A stretch of 64,000 nt of DNA from Pelotomaculum isophthalicicum JI (lineage in GTDB: Bacteria > Bacillota > Desulfotomaculia > Desulfotomaculales > Pelotomaculaceae): positions 1 to 64,000 of the forward strand of contig NZ_JAKOAV010000006.1 in the NCBI RefSeq assembly GCF_029478095.1, given 5' to 3'. Position 1 is the first letter of the stretch; each line of letters opens with the position of its first letter. The notes beneath the pieces are model-generated. The model searched no databases, was not told the DNA's origin, and saw only the letters and a program-made list of their open reading frames with translations. The position numbers and the translations under genes were made by a program. Of this stretch, positions 45,206-54,268 are shown piece after piece.

Positions 45206-45403
45206 TTGAATACCCTTGATAAATTGCAAGATTCCCTGCAGGGAGAAATGATGCTGCAGTCTATGTATAATAAACATATGATGGACATAACCAATCCTGA
45301 AATCCGTCAACTGTTTACCCAAATGCGTGACGCCAAGATGCAAAATGTTACCCAGTTGCAGCAGGAGATCCAGCAGATGATGCTACAGGGTAAGATATCA
45401 TAA
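45206..45403 (+). CDS. Small helical protein, CotF/ferritin-like fold possible
   Basis: 65 aa from TTG 45206 with GGAAGGGG eight bases upstream. Two amphipathic helices, LDKLQDSLQGEMMLQSMYN and LFTQMRDAKMQNVTQLQQEI, rich in Met and Gln, resemble half of a four-helix ferritin-like or spore coat protein CotF. I do not assign a function. It is probably cotranscribed with the CopD-like gene, 55 bp before it. Confidence 0.6.
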   Translation: MNTLDKLQDSLQGEMMLQSMYNKHMMDITNPEIRQLFTQMRDAKMQNVTQLQQEIQQMMLQGKIS

Positions 45404-45405
45404 AA

Positions 45406-45666
45406 ATGTTGATATGGACCATACAAAAGCGCATCGCAAAGGGCGCGCTTTTATATGATTGCCTTATTTTAAGCCATGCCGCCCTGAATCTGTTGCAGGG
45501 AATATTGGCATTCCGTTATACAAAGGTACGAGTGGTGGGCGCCTATATATCTATTAATAGTTTTGAAGAATTCTCACAACCAATAGAGCTGTGTCTGATC
45601 GTATTCGTACTGGGTGGTGTTGCCGAGGGTGTCTGTCATTTTCACTTACGTGTTATAATTAATTAA
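45406..45666 (+). CDS. Doubtful ORF, 86 codons
   Basis: Begins ATG 45406 three bases after the previous stop. It has one hydrophobic segment (LILSHAALNLLQGILAF) and another near the C-terminus. I recognise no family and see no Shine-Dalgarno site other than the sequence inside the preceding gene. It might be a remnant of a membrane protein gene. Confidence 0.3.
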   Translation: MLIWTIQKRIAKGALLYDCLILSHAALNLLQGILAFRYTKVRVVGAYISINSFEEFSQPIELCLIVFVLGGVAEGVCHFHLRVIIN

Positions 45667-45765
45667 AATGCGACTAGTGAACCATGGGTAAATTGAGAAA
45701 ATAAAGATAGCTATTACCTTTTTATAAGGGAAGAAATGAAAAAAACCTCAAAGGAGGGTTCAAAA

Positions 45766-46029
45766 ATGTTATGGATAGAAGTAAAAAGAGCATATCCTAA
45801 TCAGTGGGTAATCATTGAAGCTATTGAGGCCCATACAGAAGGGGATAAAAGGATTATAGCTCAAATGACTGTAGTTGACAATTTCCAGGACGACAATAAT
45901 AAGGCTTTGTTGCAATATTTGCAATTACACCGAAAGCATAGGGAAAGAGAGCTTTATGTTGTTCACACTTCGCGTCCTGAACTGGATATAATCGAGCAAA
46001 GATGGATTGGGGTGCGTGCCGATATATGA
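45766..46029 (+). CDS. Hypothetical protein paired with a retropepsin-like protease
   Basis: About 87 aa from ATG 45766 (AAAGGAGG). Soluble, mixed alpha/beta sequence with WIEVKRAYPNQWVIIEAIEA and LYVVHTSRPELDIIE. I do not recognise a family. Its stop codon overlaps the start of the protease gene as ATGA (46026-46029), so the two are translated together. It may be a partner, inhibitor or substrate of the protease. Confidence 0.75.
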   Translation: MLWIEVKRAYPNQWVIIEAIEAHTEGDKRIIAQMTVVDNFQDDNNKALLQYLQLHRKHRERELYVVHTSRPELDIIEQRWIGVRADI

Positions 46030-46400
46030 ATCTAAAATTAAAATATGGGCTGCCGTTTACTGACGTTGTACTTGTTCACAGGGATAAATCCCTCAGTTTT
46101 GATAATTTTTTGATAGATACCGGCTCTGCATCCACAATTATCGCTGCCGAAATTGCAGTGGAATTGGGGTTAGGTCCTGAACCTTTGGATGTCATAAGAA
46201 AAATACGCGGCGTTGGCGGAACAGAATATGTGTATGAAAAACATATTGACAGAATTCAGTTGGGCACCAAAAAATTGACCAAATTTAAAATACAAATTGG
46301 TGATATGGATTATGGATTTGATATTGACGGAATCCTTGGAATGGATTATTTGATGAAATCCAAAGTAGTTATAGATTTGGAAAGCATGATACTTGTGTGA
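46026..46400 (+). CDS. Retropepsin-like aspartyl protease domain protein
   Basis: 124 aa from ATG 46026. FLIDTGSASTIIAAEIAVEL contains the catalytic DTGS (DTG-S/T) motif, and GILGMDYLMKSKVVIDL is the C-terminal psi-loop helix of retropepsin folds. One domain of this size would act as a homodimer. It has no signal peptide. Bacterial members are little characterised. A good terminator at 46475 closes the two-gene unit. Confidence 0.83.
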   Translation: MNLKLKYGLPFTDVVLVHRDKSLSFDNFLIDTGSASTIIAAEIAVELGLGPEPLDVIRKIRGVGGTEYVYEKHIDRIQLGTKKLTKFKIQIGDMDYGFDIDGILGMDYLMKSKVVIDLESMILV

Positions 46401-46474
46401 AGGCAAAGGATACTTACAATTTCATGTATAATTGCAAAAAATGATGGTTTTGGTTTAATTATTATCAAGATTAC

Positions 46475-46509
46475 AGAGGAGACGTTTTCAAATTGCTCCT
46501 CTTTTTTTT
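46475..46509 (+). terminator. Rho-independent terminator
   Basis: AGAGGAG (46475-46481) pairs with CTCCTCT (46496-46502), followed by a run of eight T. It ends the retropepsin two-gene unit. Confidence 0.88.
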
Positions 46510-46653
46510 GTATTCTCCGTGACCATCGTTTAGATTGAATTATCTTATTACCATAGCAATTTAGATATAAATTTTTTATTGGTAAAATGACTTTTTCTTA
46601 TGCTATATTTACTATATCAAAATAGTAGAATTTAAGCTAGAGAGGTGTGCGCT

Positions 46654-47313
46654 TTGAAAAGTAAGGAGAAAATTTTACAGGATCTAGCCAAAGCAGTAAT
46701 AGACATGGAGGAAGACAAGGCGAGAAACACATCCTGTGAAGCCATTGACTTCGGCATTGAGGCCTATGAAGCGATAAACGGCGGACTGGTAAAGGGCATG
46801 AAAGTCGTAGGGGACTTATACGAGCGACAGGAGTACTTTATCCCGGAAGTGCTCCTCTGTTCAGACGCCTTGACGGCCGGACTGGAGGTGTTGCAGCCTC
46901 ACCTGCCCGTGGATGGCAACAAGGCCGCGGAAAAAGTAGTTATCGGAGTTGTCCAGGGAGACACCCATGACATCGGCAAAAACCTGGTGAAAATCATGCT
47001 GGAAGCATCCGGCTTTGAAGTATACGACCTGGGACGCAACGTGCCTTTGCAGGATTTCGCGGAAAAAGCCCTGGAGGTAGGTTCCAGAATCATCGGCATG
47101 TCCACCTTGATGACCACCACCATGGACGGTATGAGGACGGTTATAGATGATCTGAAAAAACGTGGAATCCGGGACGAATTCCTGGTTATTATCGGTGGCG
47201 GCCCTATTTCCCCGGCATTTGCCAAAGAGATTGGCGCGGACCTTTACGCCCCTGACGCCAACTCTGCGGCCAGGAAGTTAAAGGAACTATTGGAGGTAAG
47301 AGCATGCGCCTAG
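46654..47313 (+). CDS. Corrinoid (B12-binding) methyltransferase protein
   Basis: About 219 aa. TTG 46654 is preferred, six bases after AGAGAGGTG; GTG 46645 is the alternative. Residues 1-85 form the helical cap with YEAINGGLVKGMKVVGDLYE. The Rossmann half has the His ligand motif GDTHDIGKNL (DxHxxG), then SxL as GMSTLMTT and GGGPIS. Relatives are MtmC, MttC, MtaC. It carries the methyl group on its cobalt between two methyltransferases. It is the first gene of a long operon with three UroD-family proteins, a transporter and a Mo-enzyme. Confidence 0.92.
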   Translation: MKSKEKILQDLAKAVIDMEEDKARNTSCEAIDFGIEAYEAINGGLVKGMKVVGDLYERQEYFIPEVLLCSDALTAGLEVLQPHLPVDGNKAAEKVVIGVVQGDTHDIGKNLVKIMLEASGFEVYDLGRNVPLQDFAEKALEVGSRIIGMSTLMTTTMDGMRTVIDDLKKRGIRDEFLVIIGGGPISPAFAKEIGADLYAPDANSAARKLKELLEVRACA

Positions 47314-47365
47314 AAGTATCCGCCGATTTAATTTAAGTATTTCAGGATATGGAGGTGAGATTCAG

Positions 47366-48220
47366 GTGAAAGGAGCTGACAATGTTCTGGAATTGGCACC
47401 CGCCCTAAACAAAAAGCCCGCCAAGATCAAACTGGCAGTTAAAGACATAAACCACATGTACCTCTCGTCCAACGGTAAACCGACCGAATGTCTAAAAGAT
47501 ATTAATCTGGAAATAGAGGACCACAAATTTGTAGCTATCGTGGGTCCCAGCGGCTGCGGCAAAAGTACGTTGTTGAATATCATGTCCGGTCTTATCAAAC
47601 CCACAACCGGTGATGTTTTTATCGAGGGAAAACCTATTAATGGAATCATCTCGAGAATCGGTTACATGTCCCAGTCCGATGCTCTGTTGCCGTGGCGGAC
47701 AGTAATTGAAAATGTGGCGCTTGGATTGGAAATCAGGGGAATAACCAAAGCTAAAAGAAAGGTTATTGCCAAAGAGCTAATCCAACGGGCAGGCCTTGGC
47801 GGTTTTGAGGAAAGTTATCCTTTTGAACTTTCCGGCGGGATGAGGAAAAGAGTTGCCGTTATCAGAATACTGGCTCTGGACCCGGAAGTTCTTTTCATGG
47901 ACGAGCCCTTTGGCCCGCTTGATGTCTTTACTAGAGAGAAGCTGCAGGATGATATCCTGAAATTATGGCAAGAGACGAAGAAAACCATTGTTTTCGTTAC
48001 GCATGATCTTGCCGAAGCTATTACGCTGGCCGACCGCGTAATTCTGATGACTTCCCGCCCCTCAACGATAAAAGCGATATATGACATACCGTTGAAACGT
48101 CCCAGATCTGCTGTGGAAATCCGCTTTGAACCGCGATTTCTTGATTTACATAAACTTATTTGGAATGATTTGCGGGATGAAGTTATCGAGCCTAAAGGAG
48201 GTTTAGATATTGCAAGATAG
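47366..48220 (+). CDS. ABC transporter ATPase, nitrate/sulfonate/taurine (SsuB/TauB) type
   Basis: 284 aa from GTG 47366 (GGAGGTG). Walker A GPSGCGKST (about residues 66-74), Q-loop SQSDALLPWR, ABC signature LSGGM, Walker B VLFMDEPF and H-loop THD are all intact. LLPWRTVIENV is typical of the NrtD/SsuB subfamily. It powers import of the ligand bound by the lipoprotein two genes on. The stop overlaps the permease start by 11 bp. Confidence 0.92.
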   Translation: MKGADNVLELAPALNKKPAKIKLAVKDINHMYLSSNGKPTECLKDINLEIEDHKFVAIVGPSGCGKSTLLNIMSGLIKPTTGDVFIEGKPINGIISRIGYMSQSDALLPWRTVIENVALGLEIRGITKAKRKVIAKELIQRAGLGGFEESYPFELSGGMRKRVAVIRILALDPEVLFMDEPFGPLDVFTREKLQDDILKLWQETKKTIVFVTHDLAEAITLADRVILMTSRPSTIKAIYDIPLKRPRSAVEIRFEPRFLDLHKLIWNDLRDEVIEPKGGLDIAR

Positions 48221-48986
48221 CAAAAAACATAGAATAACCTCCATGACCGGTACAATCCTAGTTGCCGCTTTTGTTTTGTCGCTATGGGAAATGCTGGCCG
48301 GGCGCGGGGTAATTGATTATTTTTTCTTTAGTAAACCTTCGGCTATTTTGCTTGATTTAAAAACACTATTCGTTACGGGGCAAATATGGCCGCATATTAT
48401 CATCACCTTGCAAGAGACATTTTGGGGATTAGTCATAGGCAGTGCCGCAGGCATCATAGTAGCCTTTATCTTTGGCCAATTTAACTTAATCGCCGGGATA
48501 TTTGATCCTATTGTCATGGCACTGTACGGGATTCCCAAACTTGCCTTAGGACCTTTATTTATTCTATGGTTTGGACTTGGTATTAAAGCAAAGATATTCA
48601 TATCCACATTTGCGGTGTTTTTCCTGGTTTTCTTTAGCGCTTACGCCGGCTTTCGCAGTGTTGAGCCTTCTTTAATAAGCACGGTCAAGTTAATGGGCGC
48701 CACAAAGGGGCAGATCATGCGAAAGGTAGTTTTCCCTTCATGTATGCCCTGGATAATGGCCGGACTGCGGGCCGGAATCGGGGCAAGTCTTTTGGGGGCG
48801 ATTGTCGGCGAGTATATCGGATCAAACCGCGGTTTGGGTTGGATGGTGTTGACCGCGGGCGGCATGTACGATACAACACGTGTTTTTTCTTCGATTTTAA
48901 TATTAACAATGATTATCGCTATTATGAACGGAGGGCTGAAACTGCTGGAGAAGCGCGTTTTAAAATGGCGCCCGTCCGTTCAGTGA
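48210..48986 (+). CDS. ABC transporter permease, SsuC/TauC type
   Basis: 258 aa from TTG 48210, which has AAAGGAGG. About six membrane helices. The EAA loop STVKLMGATKGQIMRKVVFP contacts the ATPase, and GVIDYFFFSKPS near the start is typical of the family. It forms the channel for the SsuB-like ATPase encoded just upstream. The real substrate is unknown. Confidence 0.9.
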   Translation: MQDSKKHRITSMTGTILVAAFVLSLWEMLAGRGVIDYFFFSKPSAILLDLKTLFVTGQIWPHIIITLQETFWGLVIGSAAGIIVAFIFGQFNLIAGIFDPIVMALYGIPKLALGPLFILWFGLGIKAKIFISTFAVFFLVFFSAYAGFRSVEPSLISTVKLMGATKGQIMRKVVFPSCMPWIMAGLRAGIGASLLGAIVGEYIGSNRGLGWMVLTAGGMYDTTRVFSSILILTMIIAIMNGGLKLLEKRVLKWRPSVQ

Positions 48987-49029
48987 AGCGCCTTGTTTAG
49001 AACAAATATACAATATGGAGGATTGACTG

Positions 49030-50064
49030 ATGAAATTAAAAATAGTTGTAATTACAGTGTTTATGCTGCTGCTGGCTAACGTTACCGGCTGCGCCGGTAA
49101 AAATGCCGTACAAACAAATACCGATAAGAAAATAGAAAAAATTGTGATAGCAGAACCCGGCACGGGAGAAAGCTGGCTCCCCGTTTACCTGGCTGATAAA
49201 CTGGGATACTTTGACGAACAAGGTCTCAATGTTGATTACTCGGATTTTGGCGGCGGTCATGGCCCCCTGGTGATTGCCTCCCTCATAGCCGGCGACTCAC
49301 AGTTTGCTTTGACAGGTTATGATCAGGTGCTGAAGACTTATGGTCAAGGCAAAAGCACTAAAATGATCATGGCTACTTCCGACAAGAACCCCTGGTCCCT
49401 GTTTGTCGGTAAAGACATTAAGAGTTTTGCCGACCTTAAAGGAAAGAAAATTTCAGGCGGCATGGAAGGTTCGTCACCGCGTGCCTTTGTGAGGGCATGT
49501 CTTAAATACGGCGGCCTGGATCCCGAAAAGGATGTGGAGTATGTTACACTGCCCTCGTCGGGATCCTTGATTGGAGCTTTAGAGAAGGGCGAAGTCGCCG
49601 CCGGCATTGGCAGCGGGATAACCAAGATTCAGCTTCTTAATCTTGGCTACAAACCGCTTGTGGATCTTACTGATCCGCAGCAGCATCAAAAGGTACTCAA
49701 TTCAAAAGATTTCCCGCTTTATGTCGTCCAGGTAACCGATGATTTTATAAAAAACCATCCCGATACCGTTCAAAAATTCAGTAACGCCGTAGTGAAGGCT
49801 ATGCATTGGGAAAACACTCATTCGCCCGAGGAAATTGCGGAAAAAATATCTCCATTTTTTCCCAATGCAAATAAGGACGATTTGATTAGCGATATTAAAG
49901 ACGTCCAACTTACCTTGTCCAAAGATGGTTACTTTTCTCAAGAAGGCCATGATACCGTTACAAAATCCGCTTTAGACGTGGGTATGATTAAGGAACCGGT
50001 AGCGATGGCAAACGTTGTTGACGATTCGTTCTTGAAGAAAGCGCATGATAGCTATGCTAAATAA
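49030..50064 (+). CDS. ABC transporter substrate-binding lipoprotein, SsuA/NMT1-like
   Basis: 344 aa with a lipobox LANVTGC (Cys at about residue 21), so it is membrane-anchored on the outside. IVIAEPGTGESWLPVYLADKLGYFDEQGL and FALTGYDQVLKTYGQGKS are typical of the NMT1/SsuA fold that binds taurine, sulfonates, thiamine precursors and similar small molecules (first motif quoted in part: WLPVYLADKLGYF). The neighbouring methyltransferases suggest a methylated ligand, which is inference. Confidence 0.9.
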   Translation: MKLKIVVITVFMLLLANVTGCAGKNAVQTNTDKKIEKIVIAEPGTGESWLPVYLADKLGYFDEQGLNVDYSDFGGGHGPLVIASLIAGDSQFALTGYDQVLKTYGQGKSTKMIMATSDKNPWSLFVGKDIKSFADLKGKKISGGMEGSSPRAFVRACLKYGGLDPEKDVEYVTLPSSGSLIGALEKGEVAAGIGSGITKIQLLNLGYKPLVDLTDPQQHQKVLNSKDFPLYVVQVTDDFIKNHPDTVQKFSNAVVKAMHWENTHSPEEIAEKISPFFPNANKDDLISDIKDVQLTLSKDGYFSQEGHDTVTKSALDVGMIKEPVAMANVVDDSFLKKAHDSYAK

Positions 50065-52111
50065 TTGCGAAACCAGGACGATAAAAACAATTTGCGGGAT
50101 TTGCAACGGCGCCTGCGGGATTTGCCTCGAGCTGAGCGGTGGTGTCATCACCAGTATTAAGGGCGACCAAGATGATCCATTTACCAATGGCTACATTTGC
50201 CCCAAAGGCAAGGCTTTGAAAGAATTGGTATACGCGCCGGACCGGCTGACAAAACCGCTTAAAAAGGTGGCGCCCGGCGAGTGGCGGGATATTTCCTGGG
50301 AGGACGCCTTTGCTTACATTGTAAGCAAGCTAAAGGAACTAAAGCTAAATTACGGGCCGGAATCCCTGGCTATTCATGTGGGACAAACGGGGGTCAGGAA
50401 AGAATTCACTAATTACTTGGAGCGGTTTGCCGCTGTTTACGGCACACCCAATTGCTCTTCAGCGGGAAGTCACTGCCACATATCGAAAAGTATGGCCAAC
50501 GAGATAACATATGGGATTTTACCGGCCGCCGATTACCTGAACAGCAATTGCATCGTTCTATGGGGATACAATCCCGCCAATGCCTGCCCGCCGCAAATGA
50601 ATAATATAAACAAGGCGCGAGCCCGCGGCGCCAGGCTAATCGTTGTCGACCCAACGGTTACCCCGGCGGCGCTCAGCGCCGATATCCACTTGCAGCAGAG
50701 ACCCGGTTCCGACGGGGCTCTGGCCCTGGGGATGCTGTATGTTATTGTTAACGAAGAGTTATATGACAAGAATTTTGTAGCCGAATGGACGATTGGCTTT
50801 GACAAGCTCCAGGAGCTTGTTAAAGAATATACCCCGGAAATTACAGAAAAAATCACTTGGGTACCGGCGGCAAAAATAGTAGAGGCTGCCCGCCTTTTTG
50901 CCCAAACATCTCCCGCCAATATTTCACCGGGCATTTCGCTGGAACTCCAGACCAACGGTTTTCAAACAGCCAGAGCTCTAGCGATTTTGCAGGCTGTCAC
51001 CGGCAACCTTGATATAACAGGGGGGGCTCTTTTTGTTCCGCCTGCGAAACTTTCATCTTTGGAAATTCCCATTAAGGAAGCAAAAAAACCGGCTATCGGG
51101 GAAAAAGAGTTTCCTGTCTTCCACAAATATACAAAGAGAGCCCAGGCAAACATTTATTACAAGTCGATCTTGAAAGGGGATCCCTATCACATCAAAGGGA
51201 TGATCGTTGACGGCAGCAATCCGGTGCTAACCTGGCCAAACGCTTCCAAAGTCAAAGAGGCTCTGTCCAGTCTGGAGTTATTATTGGTTATCGATCACTT
51301 CATGACTGAAACAGGCCGTTTAGCTGATCTGGTCCTTCCGGCGGCAACTTTCCTCGGACGCTACGAGCTGAGGGATGCTTCTTCGACTTACGGAGTGCAG
51401 GGCATCAGTCTGATCGACAAGGTTCTTGAGGACGAAGGAATTACTGACTGGAAATTTTGGAATGAACTGGCCAGGCGGATGGGCCATGAGGAGCACTTTC
51501 CCTGGCCGAATGAAGTGGACGCCCTTAATTTCAGGTTGAAACCGTTGGGTTTGTCCTATGACCAGTTAAAGGATAACGGCCTGGGCTATGTTTATTCAGA
51601 AAAAGAGGAAAAAAAATACGAAAAGGCTGGCTTTAAGACCTTGTCGGGCAAAGTTGAGATCTTTTCACAAGAATTAGCCGATTACGGCTTCGACCCGCTC
51701 CCGGTGTACCGGGAGCCCGGTGAAAGTCCTCTAACAAGTCCGCAGGTCGCTGAAAAATACCCCTTGATATTATCAACCGGAGCAAGGACAATAGGTTATT
51801 ATCATTCCCGCTACCGCAACATCGAGTCGCTGCGCAAATTACTACCGGAACCGCTGCTTCTCGTTCACCCGGCCAAAGCCGAAGAGATGGGGATCTGTGA
51901 CGGTGAGACAGTCAAGGTTGAATCGATGCGCGGCAGTATCGAGATGAAGGTAAGTTTCAGCACAAAGTTCGACCCCAGAGTTATCTTCGCGCCACATGGC
52001 TGGGATAAAGCCAATAGCAATATCCTGACTGACAGTGAGGTTTTAGACCCGGTAAGCGGGTTTCCGCCTGACCGGGCTCTTTTGGCCCGCATTGTGAAAA
52101 TTGAAAAATAA
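50045..52111 (+). CDS. Molybdopterin (bis-MGD) oxidoreductase, formate dehydrogenase/DMSO reductase family
   Basis: 688 aa from ATG 50045 (ATG 50054 is also possible), overlapping the lipoprotein gene by 20 bp. The N-terminal [4Fe-4S] motif is CGICNGACG, then CPKGK. The domain II region has LWGYNPANACPP and VVDPTVTPAA. The Mo ligand probably is Cys in SAGSHCHIS. The C-terminal MGD domain has LSTGARTIGYYHSRYRN. There is no Tat signal, so it is cytoplasmic. It has no dedicated Fe-S or membrane subunit nearby. It could oxidise or reduce the transported compound or its demethylated product. FdhD at 57.3 kb may sulfurate its Mo. Confidence 0.88.
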   Translation: MIAMLNNCETRTIKTICGICNGACGICLELSGGVITSIKGDQDDPFTNGYICPKGKALKELVYAPDRLTKPLKKVAPGEWRDISWEDAFAYIVSKLKELKLNYGPESLAIHVGQTGVRKEFTNYLERFAAVYGTPNCSSAGSHCHISKSMANEITYGILPAADYLNSNCIVLWGYNPANACPPQMNNINKARARGARLIVVDPTVTPAALSADIHLQQRPGSDGALALGMLYVIVNEELYDKNFVAEWTIGFDKLQELVKEYTPEITEKITWVPAAKIVEAARLFAQTSPANISPGISLELQTNGFQTARALAILQAVTGNLDITGGALFVPPAKLSSLEIPIKEAKKPAIGEKEFPVFHKYTKRAQANIYYKSILKGDPYHIKGMIVDGSNPVLTWPNASKVKEALSSLELLLVIDHFMTETGRLADLVLPAATFLGRYELRDASSTYGVQGISLIDKVLEDEGITDWKFWNELARRMGHEEHFPWPNEVDALNFRLKPLGLSYDQLKDNGLGYVYSEKEEKKYEKAGFKTLSGKVEIFSQELADYGFDPLPVYREPGESPLTSPQVAEKYPLILSTGARTIGYYHSRYRNIESLRKLLPEPLLLVHPAKAEEMGICDGETVKVESMRGSIEMKVSFSTKFDPRVIFAPHGWDKANSNILTDSEVLDPVSGFPPDRALLARIVKIEK

Positions 52112-52130
52112 CGACCGGGGGATAAGGACG

Positions 52131-53195
52131 ATGAGTGAAGACCGGTTGACAAGAGCGGAACGAATGAAGGCGCTGCTCACCAGGAAAGGACTCGACCGGA
52201 TCCCGGTTAACGCGGGAGCCAGTGTTTACGCCGCCGCCATTTCAGGAATGTATGCCAGAGACTACTATCTAGAACCTGAAAAGGCTATGGAAGCAGGATT
52301 ATGGGCACTGGCACTGCATCAATATGACGGGACGCCATCCTATAATATACCTGATTGGAGCGGCTGGGATTTCGGGGGGGAAATGGTGTTCCCCACTTCA
52401 CCCAAAATATCCTTGCCTTATCTAAGCAAAAGAGCTGTACAGGAGCCTGGGGATGTGGAAAAGTTGCAGATGCCTGATTTAGATCAGGCTCCCGCATTCA
52501 GCAGGGTTTTCAGGTTCGCTAAAATGGCCTGGGAGAAAGGGTTTGGCGTATCTATTCCCGCGGGATCAGCTATGGGAATTGCCGGCGCTGTTATTGGCCC
52601 TGAACTGATGATGCGCTGGCTTAAGAAAGAGCCGGAACTTATCCACCGGGTCCTGCGCCTGGCAACGGATTTCTTGTTAACAATCGCTGACAGGTATATT
52701 TTTGAGTTTGGGGCTCTAAATTGTGCCGCCTTTTCAACTTACCCTTTAGAATGCCATGCTTTAATTTCGCACCGTGACTTTGCAAACTTCAGCCTGCCTT
52801 ATATCAAGGAAATACACCAAAAGCTGTTGGATAAAGGTATAAAAAAATGGATAGTTCATTTATGCGGCGATCATACAAACAACCTGCCTTATTGGACTGG
52901 AGAAATTCCTCTGGCCCCGAGAACAGTTTTCCACCTCGGACACGAAGCAGACATCGAACATTTTGCCTGTACCCTTGGAGATGACCATATCATCGGAGGG
53001 AACGTCCACACAACATTGCTGCAGACCGGTTCCGCCAATCAAGTATATGAGGCTTCCAGGCAAGTGATCGAAAAAATGAAATACCATCCCGGCGGCTTTA
53101 TTCTAATGCCCGCCTGCGCGCTGCCGGCCCTTACGCCCCCGTTGAATGTCCACGCGATGCTACAAGCCGCCAGGGATTTCGGTAGATATGAGTAA
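52131..53195 (+). CDS. UroD-family corrinoid methyltransferase 1
   Basis: About 354 aa from ATG 52131. Uroporphyrinogen-decarboxylase fold (MtaA/CmuA/MtvB group). The zinc motif HLCGDH plus a late Cys in MPACALP gives the HxC...C pattern used to bind the thiol or methyl acceptor. The N-terminal LTRAERMKALLTRKGLDRIPV is typical of the group. It is likely a substrate:corrinoid or a corrinoid:tetrahydrofolate methyltransferase. Which one cannot be assigned. It overlaps nothing but lies 20 bp after the Mo-enzyme stop. Confidence 0.88.
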   Translation: MSEDRLTRAERMKALLTRKGLDRIPVNAGASVYAAAISGMYARDYYLEPEKAMEAGLWALALHQYDGTPSYNIPDWSGWDFGGEMVFPTSPKISLPYLSKRAVQEPGDVEKLQMPDLDQAPAFSRVFRFAKMAWEKGFGVSIPAGSAMGIAGAVIGPELMMRWLKKEPELIHRVLRLATDFLLTIADRYIFEFGALNCAAFSTYPLECHALISHRDFANFSLPYIKEIHQKLLDKGIKKWIVHLCGDHTNNLPYWTGEIPLAPRTVFHLGHEADIEHFACTLGDDHIIGGNVHTTLLQTGSANQVYEASRQVIEKMKYHPGGFILMPACALPALTPPLNVHAMLQAARDFGRYE

Positions 53196-53245
53196 GACTT
53201 GGCGGCGGAAGCGCGCCGGTTCGAAATAGTTTGGGAAGTGAGAAG

Positions 53246-54268
53246 ATGACGGAAAAAGAAAGATTATTGAGTTGTCTGGCCGGAAAGAAAATAGAACGTC
53301 CACCGGTTATCTGCCCCGGTGGGATGATGAGCGCGGCTACCACAGAGATACTCCGGAAAGCAAAGGGTAATTTTCATACAGATCCCCTGGTCATGGCTGA
53401 AACAGCCGAGGAAATCCGGAGAGCTACCGGTTTTGAGAACTTGGGCGTGCCTTTTTGCATGACGGTGGAAGCGGAACCCCTGGGAAGCGTAGTGGACCTC
53501 GGTGACGCGGCGGTGGAACCGAGTGTAACAGCATACGCGGCCCGGGAACCGGCTGATATTACAGAGCATCCCTTCCCCGACCCGCAAAAGGAAGGCCGGC
53601 TCCCGGTTGTCCTGGAAGCTATCAGCATTTTAGCCCGGAGAAACACTGAAACTCCTGTTATCGGCAACCTGACCGGTCCGGTCAGCCTGGCCACCTCGGT
53701 TATCGATCCCATGAAAATTTTCCGGCTGATGCGCAAGAAACGGGAAGACATACACCTTTTATTTAGCTATCTGACGGAATACCTGATCAGCTACGCCCGC
53801 ATGCAGATTGCCGCCGGGGCCGATGTGATAACCATCGCCGACCCTACGGCTACCGGGGAAATTTTGGGCGGCGTAAATTTCCGGGAGTTCGTCAGTCCCT
53901 GCCTGATCCGCCTGGTAAAAGAAATCCGGGCGGCCGGAGCCGGCGCCATCGTCCACATCTGTGGCGACGCCGCGGTACTCCTGGCTGAATTAAACAAGAT
54001 CAAAGGAGCCGCTTTAAGTTTTGATTCCCTGGTAAACATGAGACATGCCAAGGAAGAACTTGAAGGTTTCCCTCTGATGGGCAACATCAGCACCCAACTC
54101 CTGCACCAGGGCACCCCGGATAGAATTGCCAGGGCGGTTAAAAACAGCTTTGACTGTGGTGTTGAGATCATATCCCCCGCCTGCGGCATCAGCCTGCAAA
54201 CCCCTTTAAATAATTTAAGGACTCTTACCGGCGCGGTGAAAGGGCTAAATAATGATGACCGGCCGTAA
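53246..54268 (+). CDS. UroD-family corrinoid methyltransferase 2 (MtaA-like)
   Basis: About 340 aa from ATG 53246. Begins MTEKERLLSCLAGKKIERPP as MtaA/CmuA-type enzymes do. Zinc motif HICGDA, then Cys in ISPACGISLQTP. GNLTGPVSLATSVIDP and ADPTATGEILGG are typical MtaA segments. MtaA-type enzymes move the methyl group from the corrinoid protein to tetrahydrofolate or coenzyme M, and this is the best candidate for that role here. Its stop overlaps the next start by 17 bp. Confidence 0.9.
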   Translation: MTEKERLLSCLAGKKIERPPVICPGGMMSAATTEILRKAKGNFHTDPLVMAETAEEIRRATGFENLGVPFCMTVEAEPLGSVVDLGDAAVEPSVTAYAAREPADITEHPFPDPQKEGRLPVVLEAISILARRNTETPVIGNLTGPVSLATSVIDPMKIFRLMRKKREDIHLLFSYLTEYLISYARMQIAAGADVITIADPTATGEILGGVNFREFVSPCLIRLVKEIRAAGAGAIVHICGDAAVLLAELNKIKGAALSFDSLVNMRHAKEELEGFPLMGNISTQLLHQGTPDRIARAVKNSFDCGVEIISPACGISLQTPLNNLRTLTGAVKGLNNDDRP

